In this document: one piece after another, positions 9,672-17,928 of the stretch
Layout of the letters: the number at the start of each line of letters is the position of its first letter
Numbering within the stretch: the stretch's first letter is position 1
NCBI GenBank assembly: GCA_910589425.1
Contig: CAJUSZ010000010.1
Coordinates: forward strand, 13,485 to 77,484
DNA from: an uncultured Muribaculaceae bacterium
Lineage (GTDB): Bacteria > Bacteroidota > Bacteroidia > Bacteroidales > Muribaculaceae
Length of the DNA stretch: 64,000 bases
Reading direction: 5' to 3'
Notes under the pieces: model-generated
Seen by the model: only the letters and a program-made list of their open reading frames with translations
Databases searched by the model: none
What the model was told of the DNA's origin: nothing
Translations under genes and position numbers: made by a program

Positions 9672-10166
9672 TTAGTTCTTCTCTATTTCGTCCAACAATT
9701 TATTTACAAGTTCTGCCTGAGCCTTGTCGGTCTTCATCTCCTGACGGACCATTTTCTCGGCTATCTCTATGGAGAACTTGCTAACTTCGTTTCTGAATTG
9801 CAGCTCGGCTTCTTTGCGTGACTGTTCTATCGACAATTTAGCGGCATCCATTACTTTCTGCGCTTCACTGGAAGCCTCTTTGCGGGCCTCTTCAATGATC
9901 TGAGTTTTCATCTTTGCCGCATCACGCAACATTTCGGCTTGCTGCTTCTGAGCCTCAGCGACATACTTCTGCGCCTCAGCACGCGCATTGTCGAGCTGGT
10001 CCTTGGCGCTGCGGGCATATTCCACACCCTTGTCAATTATGTCGGCCCTCTTTTCCATATTTTTGATGATCATCGGCCAACCCCATTTTGCTAAAGCCAA
10101 AAACAGGATGATGAATGCGATGAACATCCAAAATACCAAACCAAAATCAGGCGTGAATAATTCCAT
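9672..10166 (-). CDS. atpF: ATP synthase b subunit
   Basis: Peripheral-stalk subunit, 164 residues: one N-terminal membrane helix (FWMFIAFIILFLALAKWGW) followed by a long charged amphipathic helix rich in alanine, glutamate and lysine that forms the right-handed coiled coil of the stator. It is the only b-type gene in the block, so a homodimer is expected. It sits 31 bases after atpE and 3 before atpH. Confidence 0.96.
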   Translation of the reverse strand: MELFTPDFGLVFWMFIAFIILFLALAKWGWPMIIKNMEKRADIIDKGVEYARSAKDQLDNARAEAQKYVAEAQKQQAEMLRDAAKMKTQIIEEARKEASSEAQKVMDAAKLSIEQSRKEAELQFRNEVSKFSIEIAEKMVRQEMKTDKAQAELVNKLLDEIEKN

Positions 10167-10197
10167 TCTTAGAAGGATTTATCTGGAAAGCGAACAA

Positions 10198-10443
10198 TCA
10201 GAGGAACAAAGCCAATGCGGCAACGATAACTGCGAACAGAGCCACACCCTCGACAAGAGCCGCGATGACGATCATGCTTGAACGGATGTCGCCTGCTGCC
10301 TCAGGCTGACGGGCGATTGCCTCCATTGCGGATGAACCGATTCTACCGATGCCGATACCGGCTGCGATTGCTGTAATACCTGCGCCAAGAGCAGCGCCGA
10401 GAGCAGCCAGAGGGGCTACTGCTGCTAAAATCATTGATAACAT
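10198..10443 (-). CDS. atpE: ATP synthase c subunit
   Basis: Rotor-ring proteolipid, 81 residues and two helices joined by the polar loop ARQPEA. The ion-carrying glutamate lies in helix 2 within IVIAALVEGVALFAVI. Helix 1 lacks the glutamine, and helix 2 has EG rather than ES, so the known sodium-binding signature is absent and proton coupling is inferred. It lies 86 bases after atpB and 31 before atpF. Confidence 0.97.
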   Translation of the reverse strand: MLSMILAAVAPLAALGAALGAGITAIAAGIGIGRIGSSAMEAIARQPEAAGDIRSSMIVIAALVEGVALFAVIVAALALFL

Positions 10444-10529
10444 AGGTCTGAAAATTTTAAATTGTTATTGTTTGTTTTTTTATTCTGAAATTATTATCCA
10501 TGACATATCTGCCATGCCTCTATTCTCTA

Positions 10530-11822
10530 TCAGGCTTCAACTGCGTCGGGCACTGTTTCGCCATCCGCACCTTCATGTCCGTGGCCGTCCTCCTGCGACA
10601 TGCCGATGAACATGGTTGAGAGCATTGTGAATACATACGCCTGTATGAAACTCACAAGAACATCAAGTGCGAGCATAAACAATGTGAATGCTACGGAAAC
10701 CACAACAGACGCTCCGGTTGCCGCCGCGCCGAATGCAGCGAAAATGAATATAAGCAGAATCAACGTGATCACAATCATGTGCCCGCCCATCATATTCGCA
10801 AAAAGACGCACGCACAGAGCAGCCGGTTTTGTAAATATTCCGAAAATCTCAATAGTCTGCATGATGGGAAGCGGACACTTCAACCAGATGGGCACATCGG
10901 GCCAGAAGATCTCCTTCCAATAGTGCTTCTTACCCATCACATTTGTTACTATGAACGTAAGCAACGCAAGCACAAGGGTTACGGCAATATTACCGGTGAG
11001 GTTGGCACCACCAGGGAATATCACGATCAGGCCGACAAGATTCATTACAAGGATGAAGAAAAAACACGTGAGAAGATAAGGTGCGAATTTTCTCCCCTTC
11101 TCTGCCCCAAGAGTACTCTTGATCACTCCGGTGTATACAAAATCTATAAGCATCTCCATGAAGCCCATGCCTTTACGCGGAGCTTTGAGACCCTTCTTTT
11201 CGTAAAACCTGACAACACTCATTACCATGAGCATGACTATTATCACACAGATAAACAGCGCAAGGACATTCTTGGTGATCGATATGTCAAACGTGCGATA
11301 TTCCTTATAATATACTCCGTCGTGAAGTACGTAGCCTGGTACTACCGTCTTTGACAATGCCACACCCGAAGCGGCGGATATGCTGTCAGCCTGTGCTTTC
11401 ACAGCAGCTTCCTCTTCACTGCTCAGAGGAAATATCTCTACCACCTTGTCCTTATGAGAGCTGACCTTTGCAATAATAAACTCATAGGTTTTCCCATCAC
11501 GCTCCACCTTTTTGATGACCGGGACGAGATGCATTTCTTTTTTACCGGTCTCCTCATCCTCGACCACTACAACGTCGGTCAATGATCCTGATGAAAAAGA
11601 GAACCACTTACCATCTTCCGCCTTCACTATCACGGGGAGAGGAATACGATAAGCATGGCAGAAAGGCACTTCCCATCCATATCCATCGCCAAGATGCTCG
11701 AAAATAATTTCCTTGACATCAAGCCCACCGTCTTCATGTGAGTCAGACGCCATAGCAGCCGACGGCAGTCCGAAAACAGCTACGAGAACTATTGCGAGTA
11801 TGTGATAAAATTTATTTGTCAT
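10530..11822 (-). CDS. atpB: ATP synthase a subunit with long N-terminal extension
   Basis: Stator channel subunit of Fo, 430 residues. The C-terminal ~245 residues carry the membrane helices and the essential arginine in ALCVRLFANMMGGHMIV. Ahead of this is a signal-like segment (residues 1-25, ending AAMASDS) and a ~150-residue polar domain, a feature known in Bacteroidetes AtpB and much longer than the ~270 residues of E. coli. The last residues are rich in acidic and histidine residues. The gap to atpC is only 100 bases, leaving no room for the extra small membrane gene often found there in Bacteroides. Confidence 0.95.
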   Translation of the reverse strand: MTNKFYHILAIVLVAVFGLPSAAMASDSHEDGGLDVKEIIFEHLGDGYGWEVPFCHAYRIPLPVIVKAEDGKWFSFSSGSLTDVVVVEDEETGKKEMHLVPVIKKVERDGKTYEFIIAKVSSHKDKVVEIFPLSSEEEAAVKAQADSISAASGVALSKTVVPGYVLHDGVYYKEYRTFDISITKNVLALFICVIIVMLMVMSVVRFYEKKGLKAPRKGMGFMEMLIDFVYTGVIKSTLGAEKGRKFAPYLLTCFFFILVMNLVGLIVIFPGGANLTGNIAVTLVLALLTFIVTNVMGKKHYWKEIFWPDVPIWLKCPLPIMQTIEIFGIFTKPAALCVRLFANMMGGHMIVITLILLIFIFAAFGAAATGASVVVSVAFTLFMLALDVLVSFIQAYVFTMLSTMFIGMSQEDGHGHEGADGETVPDAVEA

Positions 11823-11921
11823 CTCAAAATTTTAACTTATGCCGGACAAGCACCGCGACATAAAAGTTTTACTTGTTTCGATACTTTGTCTCTCAGCGGG
11901 ATACACTTCCCGAAAGAAACC

Positions 11922-12158
11922 TCAATATATGCAGACGGAAACTACGTTATTTTCAACATCGGCCAAACCACCCTTGATGTCTATTGACTTTTCGACATCG
12001 TTACCCGTACGATATGTAACCTTTCCGGGTACGAGAACTGAAATCAGGGGCGCGTGATTGTTAAGCACTGTAAAAAGTCCGAGTTCTCCAGGAAGGGTTA
12101 CGGCCTCCGCCTCACCTTTAAACATCACTTCGTGTGCCGATATTATTTCGAGCGTCAT
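11922..12158 (-). CDS. atpC: ATP synthase epsilon subunit, short form
   Basis: Stalk subunit linking gamma to the c-ring, 78 residues. Only the N-terminal beta-sandwich domain is present (GELGLFTVLNNHAPLISVL is its signature). The C-terminal two-helix domain that inhibits ATP hydrolysis in E. coli and Bacillus epsilon (~135 residues) is missing. Short epsilon subunits are known in Bacteroidetes, so this is a lineage trait rather than a truncation. It lies 47 bases after atpD. Confidence 0.95.
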   Translation of the reverse strand: MTLEIISAHEVMFKGEAEAVTLPGELGLFTVLNNHAPLISVLVPGKVTYRTGNDVEKSIDIKGGLADVENNVVSVCIY

Positions 12159-12205
12159 AACTTATGATTCTATAATAGTTGCGTCTACAATTAGTGGAAC
12201 TGAAT

Positions 12206-13708
12206 TTATTTCACCTCCTCAAGCATCTTCTTACCCTTGGCGATCGCCTCGTCTATCGTACCGACATTGAGGAACGCCTGCTCAGGATATTCGTCCATCT
12301 CTCCGCTGAGGATCATCTTGAATCCACGGATAGTCTCAGCAAGCGGAACCATTACGCCGGGAAGACCGGTAAACTGCTCGGCAACGTGGAAAGGCTGGGA
12401 AAGATAACGCTGTGCGCGACGGGCACGTGCAACCACGAGCTTATCGTCATCGCTCAGTTCATCAACACCGAGAATGGCAATGATATCCTGCAATTCGTTG
12501 TACTTCTGAAGCAACTGCTTTACCTGCTGAGCCACATTGTAATGCTCTTCACCGATAATGTTGGGATCAAGGATACGCGACGTTGACTCCAGAGGATCAA
12601 CCGCCGGGTAGATACCAAGCTCAGCGATCTTACGGCTCAACACAGTTGTAGCATCAAGGAAGCTGAATGTTGTGGCAGGAGCCGGGTCAGTCAAGTCGTC
12701 AGCAGGCACATAGATTGCCTGTACGGATGTGATGCTGCCGGACTTGGTGGAAGTAATACGCTCCTGAAGTATACCCATTTCAGATGCAAGGGTGGGCTGA
12801 TAACCTACAGCAGAAGGCATACGGCCAAGAAGCGCCGAAACCTCAGATCCGGCCTGAGTGAAACGGAAGATATTGTCGATGAACAGAAGCACTTCCTTAC
12901 CGCCGCCGTCAGAATCGCGGAACTGCTCGGCAACTGTCAGTCCTGAAAGGGCCACACGAAGACGGGCGCCCGGGGGCTCGTTCATCTGACCGAACACAAG
13001 CGTGGACTGAGAATTGTTGACCTCTTTCATATCAACGTCTTTCAAGTTCCACTGGCCTTTCTCCATGCCTTCCTTGAACTTCTCGCCATATTTTATTACG
13101 CCACTCTCGATCATCTCGCGGAGAAGGTCATTGCCTTCGCGGGTACGCTCTCCGACGCCGGTGAATACGGAGAATCCGTTATGTCCCTTGGCGATGTTGT
13201 TGATAAGCTCCATGATGAGTACCGTCTTACCGACACCGGCACCACCGAAAAGACCGATTTTACCACCCTTTGAATAGGGTTCGAGAAGGTCGATCACCTT
13301 GATACCTGTGAAAAGGATCTCCGTCGAGATGGCAAGATCATCAAATTCAGGAGCAGGCTGATGGATGCTTCTGAGATTCTCTCGATCAAGCGCAGGAAGA
13401 TGGTCGATGGCGCGACCGACAACATTCAGAAGACGTCCCTTTACCTGATTACCGGTAGGAACAGAAATCGGATGGCCCAGATTCTGAACTTTCACACCGC
13501 GCCGAAGACCATCGGTGCTTTCCATAGCGACGCACCTTACGGTATCCTCGCCGATGTGCTGCTCTACTTCAAGAATCAAAATCTCACCATTATCGCGCTC
13601 TACGCTGAGAGCTGTATAAATGGGGGGGATGGCCTCTTTTCCACCTTCGAACGACACGTCGATGACGGGGCCGATAACTTGAGTCACTGTTCCAAAATTG
13701 GCGCTCAT
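12206..13708 (-). CDS. atpD: ATP synthase beta subunit
   Basis: Catalytic subunit of F1, 500 residues. The Walker A motif GGAGVGKTVLIMELI, the GERTREGNDL stretch with the catalytic glutamate region, and the ALSGLTVAEQFRD signature are intact. It is the first gene of the ATP synthase block and starts only 40 bases after the nuoH stop. That gap shows no TAnnTTTG promoter on the minus strand, so it is probably transcribed from the nuoA promoter. Confidence 0.98.
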   Translation of the reverse strand: MSANFGTVTQVIGPVIDVSFEGGKEAIPPIYTALSVERDNGEILILEVEQHIGEDTVRCVAMESTDGLRRGVKVQNLGHPISVPTGNQVKGRLLNVVGRAIDHLPALDRENLRSIHQPAPEFDDLAISTEILFTGIKVIDLLEPYSKGGKIGLFGGAGVGKTVLIMELINNIAKGHNGFSVFTGVGERTREGNDLLREMIESGVIKYGEKFKEGMEKGQWNLKDVDMKEVNNSQSTLVFGQMNEPPGARLRVALSGLTVAEQFRDSDGGGKEVLLFIDNIFRFTQAGSEVSALLGRMPSAVGYQPTLASEMGILQERITSTKSGSITSVQAIYVPADDLTDPAPATTFSFLDATTVLSRKIAELGIYPAVDPLESTSRILDPNIIGEEHYNVAQQVKQLLQKYNELQDIIAILGVDELSDDDKLVVARARRAQRYLSQPFHVAEQFTGLPGVMVPLAETIRGFKMILSGEMDEYPEQAFLNVGTIDEAIAKGKKMLEEVK

Positions 13709-13748
13709 ATTGTGTTGTTTTATTGTGTTTGCAGTTTTATTATCGTTT

Positions 13749-14825
13749 TTAGAAGTGCCAGCCGAGAGCTACGAAAACAGCCATCAGCACGAGATTGGCG
13801 AGAGAGAAAGGCATCAGATATTTCCATTCGAATGCGAGCATCTGGTCAATACGCACACGCGGGAAAGTCCACTTGAACCAAATTATCACGAATGAGATGA
13901 AGAATGCCTTACCAAGGAACCATACTATAGAAGGAATCCAATCCATCACAGCGTTGAACCCGTCCCAACCAGGGACATGGAGAGGCATCCAACCACCGAG
14001 GAACATGAGCGACGCAATGCCCGACACGATGAAAAGATTGAGATATTCCGCAAGATAGAAGAATCCGAAATGTATACCGGAATACTCTGTATGGTAGCCC
14101 GCAGTCAGCTCATGCTCTGCTTCGGGAAGGTCGAAAGGACCACGGTTTGTCTCAGCCGTAGCGGCGATGATGTAGATCAGGAAAGCGATTATTGCAGGAA
14201 TATGTCCTTTGAAGATGAACCATCCGTCATTCTGAGCCCAGACAAGCTCGTTGATGTTCATTGTTCCGGCAAAAAGCACTATTGTGATTATAGCAAGCCC
14301 GAGAGACAGTTCATAACTTACCATCTGCGCGCCGCTTCGCATGGCGCCGATAAGCGTATACTTGTTATTACTTGACCATCCGGCAAGCAGGATGCCGAGA
14401 ACTCCGACCGACGAAACAGCGAGAACGAAGAAAATACCAATGTTATAGTCTATGATCTGCAGTCCGTTGGCCCACGGCAGACACGCGAACATCACGACTG
14501 ATGAAGTGATGATCAGATATGGAGCAAGCTTGAACAGGAATTTATCGGTTCCTTTCAGGGATATAAGCTCCTTGAGAAGAATCTTGAACATGTCTGCGAA
14601 CACTTGCAGCAAACCCCACTTACCCACTCGCATGGGGCCAAGACGACACTGAAACCATGCACACAGCTTACGCTCATAAAGGATGTAGAAGATAGCCAAC
14701 AATGCGTAGGCTACGAGAACCAATACGGCTATAACCACACACTCTACAAGTGTGGCCGCCCAACCGGGCATACATCCAGTCAGGAGTGTGTTGAACCAAG
14801 AGGTCAATATACCGAAATCAAACAT
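13749..14825 (-). CDS. nuoH: NADH-quinone oxidoreductase subunit H
   Basis: Membrane subunit that forms much of the quinone chamber at the joint of the two arms, 358 residues. The GPMRVGKWGLLQVFADMFK and FDLPEAEHELTAGYHTEYSG loops are the family signatures, with the acidic residues of the quinone/proton channel. It lies 77 bases after nuoCD. Its normal downstream neighbour nuoI is displaced about 7.2 kb away by the ATP synthase genes. Confidence 0.97.
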   Translation of the reverse strand: MFDFGILTSWFNTLLTGCMPGWAATLVECVVIAVLVLVAYALLAIFYILYERKLCAWFQCRLGPMRVGKWGLLQVFADMFKILLKELISLKGTDKFLFKLAPYLIITSSVVMFACLPWANGLQIIDYNIGIFFVLAVSSVGVLGILLAGWSSNNKYTLIGAMRSGAQMVSYELSLGLAIITIVLFAGTMNINELVWAQNDGWFIFKGHIPAIIAFLIYIIAATAETNRGPFDLPEAEHELTAGYHTEYSGIHFGFFYLAEYLNLFIVSGIASLMFLGGWMPLHVPGWDGFNAVMDWIPSIVWFLGKAFFISFVIIWFKWTFPRVRIDQMLAFEWKYLMPFSLANLVLMAVFVALGWHF

Positions 14826-14902
14826 CGGGGTGATATTTTTACTTTATTGTTGAGAAATTCAATGATATTTATGCTTATTGGATCTGATTTGAATCCTCAG
14901 AC

Positions 14903-16534
14903 CTATCTGTCGATATCCGGGATCACAAAATCAAGTGCGGCACCGATCGCTATAAGGTCGGCAATCATGTAGCCCGAACATGTAAGATCCATAACGCCAA
15001 CCAGATTGAAGCAAGGGCTCTGGAAATGGACGCGATAAGGATTTTTCTGGCCGTCAGACTCGATATACACGCCGAAAGTGCCACGGGAAGCCTCAACCTG
15101 CTGATACCATCTTCCGGCAGGGAGCTTTATCATTTTCGGAACCTGCGCCCTGATTGGTCCTTCCGGGATATTGTCCACAAGCTGGGCGAGGATCTTGCAG
15201 CTCTGCTCGATCTCGCGCATGCGCACCATGTAGCGTGCGAATGAATCACACCCAGTTTCGAGAACTTCTTCAAAATCAAGCTCGGAATAAACTGCGTAGG
15301 GATGCTTTTTGCGGCAATCACAGCTCCAGTTTGACCCACGGCCCGAAGGTCCGGTTATGGCATAGTTGACGGCATCATCCTTTGAAAGCATACCGACGTT
15401 GCGGAGGCGGTTCTGGCCGATCACATTTCCAGTGAACACCTTATGATATTCCTTAAGGCGGGATGGCATGATCTCGATCAGCGCCTTCACATCTTTCTGG
15501 AAATCGGGATGAAGGTCGGCAATCACACCTCCAATGACATTGTAATTCATCGACATGCGTGCGCCGCAGGTTTTCTCGAATATATCAAGAACCATCTCAC
15601 GCTCCCTGAATCCATAGAAGAATGCGGTGGTAGCGCCAAGGTCCATAGCCGTACATCCGAAGGCGAGCAAGTGGGAGGAGATACGCATCAACTCATCCAT
15701 CATCACGCGGATCACCTGCGCTCTGCGGGGAACTTCAAGCCCCATTGCTTTTTCTATGCAGAGACAGAGACAGTGGCGGTTCTGATGAGCCGACATATAG
15801 TCCATGCGGTCAGTGAAATGGAGTATCTGAGGATAAGTCATTCCCTCAGAAAGTTTTTCAATTCCGCGGTGGATATAGCCGGAAACGACATCAACTTTGG
15901 TTACAGTCTCGCCATCTACGGCTGCGCGGAATCGCATCACACCGTGTGTAGAAGGATGCTGAGGGCCGATGTTGACCACATAATCATCCGCTCCAAAGAC
16001 CTTTTTCTTGACAGCCTTCACCTTGCCGTTGGCATCCTCGACGTAGGAGACAGAATCATCCTCGTTGACCTCGTCAGTCAGACGGATGGGGTTGAGTTCC
16101 GGATTTGCATCGTAGTCTTTCCTGAGCGGATATCCCACCCAATCATTGCGCAGGAAGAAACGGCGCATATCAGGGTGATTGATAAATTTTATTCCATAGA
16201 AATCAAAGACCTCGCGCTCCTGGAAGTTTGCCACTTTCCAAAGATCAGACACGGAATGAATCATCGGATTCTCTCTATCTGCAACGGACACTTTGACAGC
16301 GATCACTTCCCAGTTGCGGGATGTGGAAGTCAGATAGTAGACCACACCAAGCTCATCCTTCCAGTCCATTCCGACCACAGCGGAAAGCACATCGAATTTT
16401 AGCCCAGAGGTCTCTTTCAGAGCCTTGGCAAGAGAATACCATTTGGGCTCCGGAACAGTAACGAGCAGAGATTCACCATCTTCGAAGGTAGCTTCGGGAC
16501 AAATCTTGCTTATTCTTTCTTTTATATCGCTCAT
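14903..16534 (-). CDS. nuoCD: NADH-quinone oxidoreductase, fused subunits C and D
   Basis: Peripheral-arm subunit. Residues 1-~170 are the NuoC (30 kDa) domain, with REVFDFYGIKFINHPDMRR; the rest is the NuoD (49 kDa) quinone-site domain, starting around NIGPQHPSTHGVMRF and including YIHRGIEK. The fusion is known in several lineages including Bacteroides. I chose the ATG at 16534 (543 residues, MSDIKERISK); the frame continues 25 residues upstream into a sequence unlike any NuoC. The 112-base gap to nuoB is the largest inside the operon. Confidence 0.95.
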   Translation of the reverse strand: MSDIKERISKICPEATFEDGESLLVTVPEPKWYSLAKALKETSGLKFDVLSAVVGMDWKDELGVVYYLTSTSRNWEVIAVKVSVADRENPMIHSVSDLWKVANFQEREVFDFYGIKFINHPDMRRFFLRNDWVGYPLRKDYDANPELNPIRLTDEVNEDDSVSYVEDANGKVKAVKKKVFGADDYVVNIGPQHPSTHGVMRFRAAVDGETVTKVDVVSGYIHRGIEKLSEGMTYPQILHFTDRMDYMSAHQNRHCLCLCIEKAMGLEVPRRAQVIRVMMDELMRISSHLLAFGCTAMDLGATTAFFYGFREREMVLDIFEKTCGARMSMNYNVIGGVIADLHPDFQKDVKALIEIMPSRLKEYHKVFTGNVIGQNRLRNVGMLSKDDAVNYAITGPSGRGSNWSCDCRKKHPYAVYSELDFEEVLETGCDSFARYMVRMREIEQSCKILAQLVDNIPEGPIRAQVPKMIKLPAGRWYQQVEASRGTFGVYIESDGQKNPYRVHFQSPCFNLVGVMDLTCSGYMIADLIAIGAALDFVIPDIDR

Positions 16535-16646
16535 GATATGGAAAATCGGGGTTGAAAAGTAGGGATTTTGAAAGTAGCCATGGTCAGGAAGAGGGAATCT
16601 ACGCTCCAAACGACGGCGAATTTTGTCTTGTTAAAAACACTGAGTG

Positions 16647-17255
16647 TCAGTACTGGCCTCTTTCGGAGGGATTCTTTGCGAAGAAGTCTTCTATTTTCTC
16701 CTTTCTGTTGGCGCCACCGAAGAAACGCTGCACCTTTATCTTACGCTGCAATTGCATGAGTCCATAGAACATCGCTTCCGGACGCGGCGGACATCCGGGG
16801 ATGTAGACATCCACTGGGAGGATCTTATCCACTCCGGGGAGAACGCAGTAAGAATTCTTGAACGGTCCGCCGGAGACTGCGCATCCGCCGGCAGCGATCA
16901 CGTATTTCGGTTCGGCCAGCTGCTCATACAGACGGCGAAGCACCGGCGCCATACGATGCACGATGGTACCCTGCACCATGATATAGTCAGCCTGACGGGG
17001 CGAGTTTCGCGCCACCTCAAATCCAAACCGCGCCATGTCATAGCGAGCCGCGCCAAGACACATAAACTCGATTGCACAGCAACTTGTGCCGAAACAGAGA
17101 GGCCAAAGCGAGTTGGCACGTCCCCAGTTGATAAGCTGGTCAAGTTTGCCTACGATCACATTTGCTCCAGTCGCGTTGAGTTCTTCAACGAGTTTGTCGA
17201 TATACTCGTTGTCCTTGAAGTCCTCACGCTTCATGCTTTTTATATTCACGTCCAT
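16647..17255 (-). CDS. nuoB: NADH-quinone oxidoreductase subunit B
   Basis: Subunit carrying the terminal cluster N2, 202 residues. The four cluster cysteines are visible: the adjacent pair at 59-60 in FGTSCCAIEFM, one in AAGGCAVSGG and one in IPGCPPRPE. It overlaps the end of nuoA by 10 bases, indicating translational coupling. The start MDVNIKSMKR lies within that overlap; no later methionine fits as well. Confidence 0.97.
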   Translation of the reverse strand: MDVNIKSMKREDFKDNEYIDKLVEELNATGANVIVGKLDQLINWGRANSLWPLCFGTSCCAIEFMCLGAARYDMARFGFEVARNSPRQADYIMVQGTIVHRMAPVLRRLYEQLAEPKYVIAAGGCAVSGGPFKNSYCVLPGVDKILPVDVYIPGCPPRPEAMFYGLMQLQRKIKVQRFFGGANRKEKIEDFFAKNPSERGQY

Positions 17256-17617
17256 TTAAGGGCTCCTTTCCGCCAGGCGTAAGCCAGGCCTAAGATAAGA
17301 ATAAACAAAAAGATTCCGATGCAAAGAAGAGACTGTGGCCCGAGAGAGCGTGCGATCACAGCCCACGGATAAAGAAACAGCGTCTCGACATCGAAGATAA
17401 GGAAGAGGATTGCGAAGATGTAGTATCCAGGTTTGAACTGAATCATCGATTCACCCCGGGTAGGGATACCGCATTCGTATGGCTCCGCCTTTTTCACGGA
17501 GAAAGATTTGGGAGAGATGAGCTTAGCGATAAGAAGCGCGGCAAAAACAAGGCCTATACCGGTTATTGTGGCGGTAATAGCCAAAGCTCCGTTGCCAATC
17601 TCCATCAAGAGGTTCAT
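17246..17617 (-). CDS. nuoA: NADH-quinone oxidoreductase subunit A
   Basis: Small membrane subunit of complex I, 123 residues with three helices. The KAEPYECGIPTRGESMIQFKP loop with its conserved cysteine and the FLIFDVETLFLYPWAV helix are the family signature (seen here as shorter pieces YECGIP and FDVETLFLYPW). It is the first gene of the 18-gene operon, about 65 bases downstream of the predicted transcription start. Confidence 0.97.
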   Translation of the reverse strand: MNLLMEIGNGALAITATITGIGLVFAALLIAKLISPKSFSVKKAEPYECGIPTRGESMIQFKPGYYIFAILFLIFDVETLFLYPWAVIARSLGPQSLLCIGIFLFILILGLAYAWRKGALKWT

Positions 17618-17689
17618 ATAACAGGTTGATTGTTAATTGGTTAGTTCAAGATTATTTATTCGCTCGCAAGCGTAAAACAATATTTTGTG

Positions 17690-17720
17690 CAAAGGTACTA
17701 AATTTTCTTAACAATTCAAA
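17690..17720 (-). promoter_or_regulatory. Promoter of the nuo/atp operon
   Basis: On the minus strand TTTG (17720-17717) is followed after 19 bases by TACCTTTG (17697-17690), an exact fit to the Bacteroidetes housekeeping -33/-7 consensus. Transcription should start near 17683-17686, giving a leader of about 65 bases before nuoA. Confidence 0.8.
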
Positions 17721-17763
17721 AAAATATATTCTTAAATTTCCAGCCGCCCCTTGGCCCAAGCTT

Positions 17764-17793
17764 TGACATTTTGCTAAATTTTTACCCCGGATA
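17764..17793 (-). repeat. Upstream motif shared with 39994-40024, copy A
   Basis: On the minus strand GGTAAAAATTTAGCAAAATG followed by TCA, preceded by TATCCGG. The copy at 39994-40024 differs by a few substitutions and one inserted base. Both lie upstream of a TTTG/TAnnTTTG promoter reading the same way, 44 bases from the -33 here and 72 bases there. A second TAGCAAAATG core lies at 17821-17830. It is probably a regulatory site. Confidence 0.5.
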
Positions 17794-17860
17794 TAAGTCG
17801 ATTCTCGCCTACACTGATTGCATTTTGCTATTTCAAGCATAAACGTGCATGAGTAAGAAA

Positions 17861-17892
17861 ATATCGCCACCCGCAATAACGGACGGCGATAT
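17861..17892 (-). terminator. Terminator after the lipoprotein gene
   Basis: Perfect 8-base arms (17861-17868 and 17885-17892) with an inner CCG/CGG pair. On the minus strand it is followed by TTTTCTTAC. It lies 37 bases past the stop of the gene ending at 17929. Confidence 0.65.
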
Positions 17893-17928
17893 GAGCCTCT
17901 GGCATCAATATGCCAAAGTGAAAAATCT

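Larger units (their letters stand above)
17618..17928. other. Intergenic region: promoter, repeated motif, terminator
   Basis: No convincing gene. It contains the nuoA promoter, two copies of TAGCAAAATG on the minus strand (17776-17767 and 17830-17821, 54 bases apart), a 30-base stretch at 17764-17793 that recurs at 39994-40024, and the terminator of the gene at 17929. A 74-codon open frame across it contains the promoter itself and is not credible. Confidence 0.6.

Noticed and set aside
15443..16402. 319-codon open frame on the plus strand over nuoCD
   Set aside because: Antisense shadow of a conserved complex I gene; no signal, domain or promoter.
17652..17876. 74-codon minus-strand open frame upstream of nuoA
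   Set aside because: It spans the consensus nuoA promoter and the repeated upstream motif; its resemblance to the frame at 39882-40085 comes from that shared DNA motif, not from a protein.
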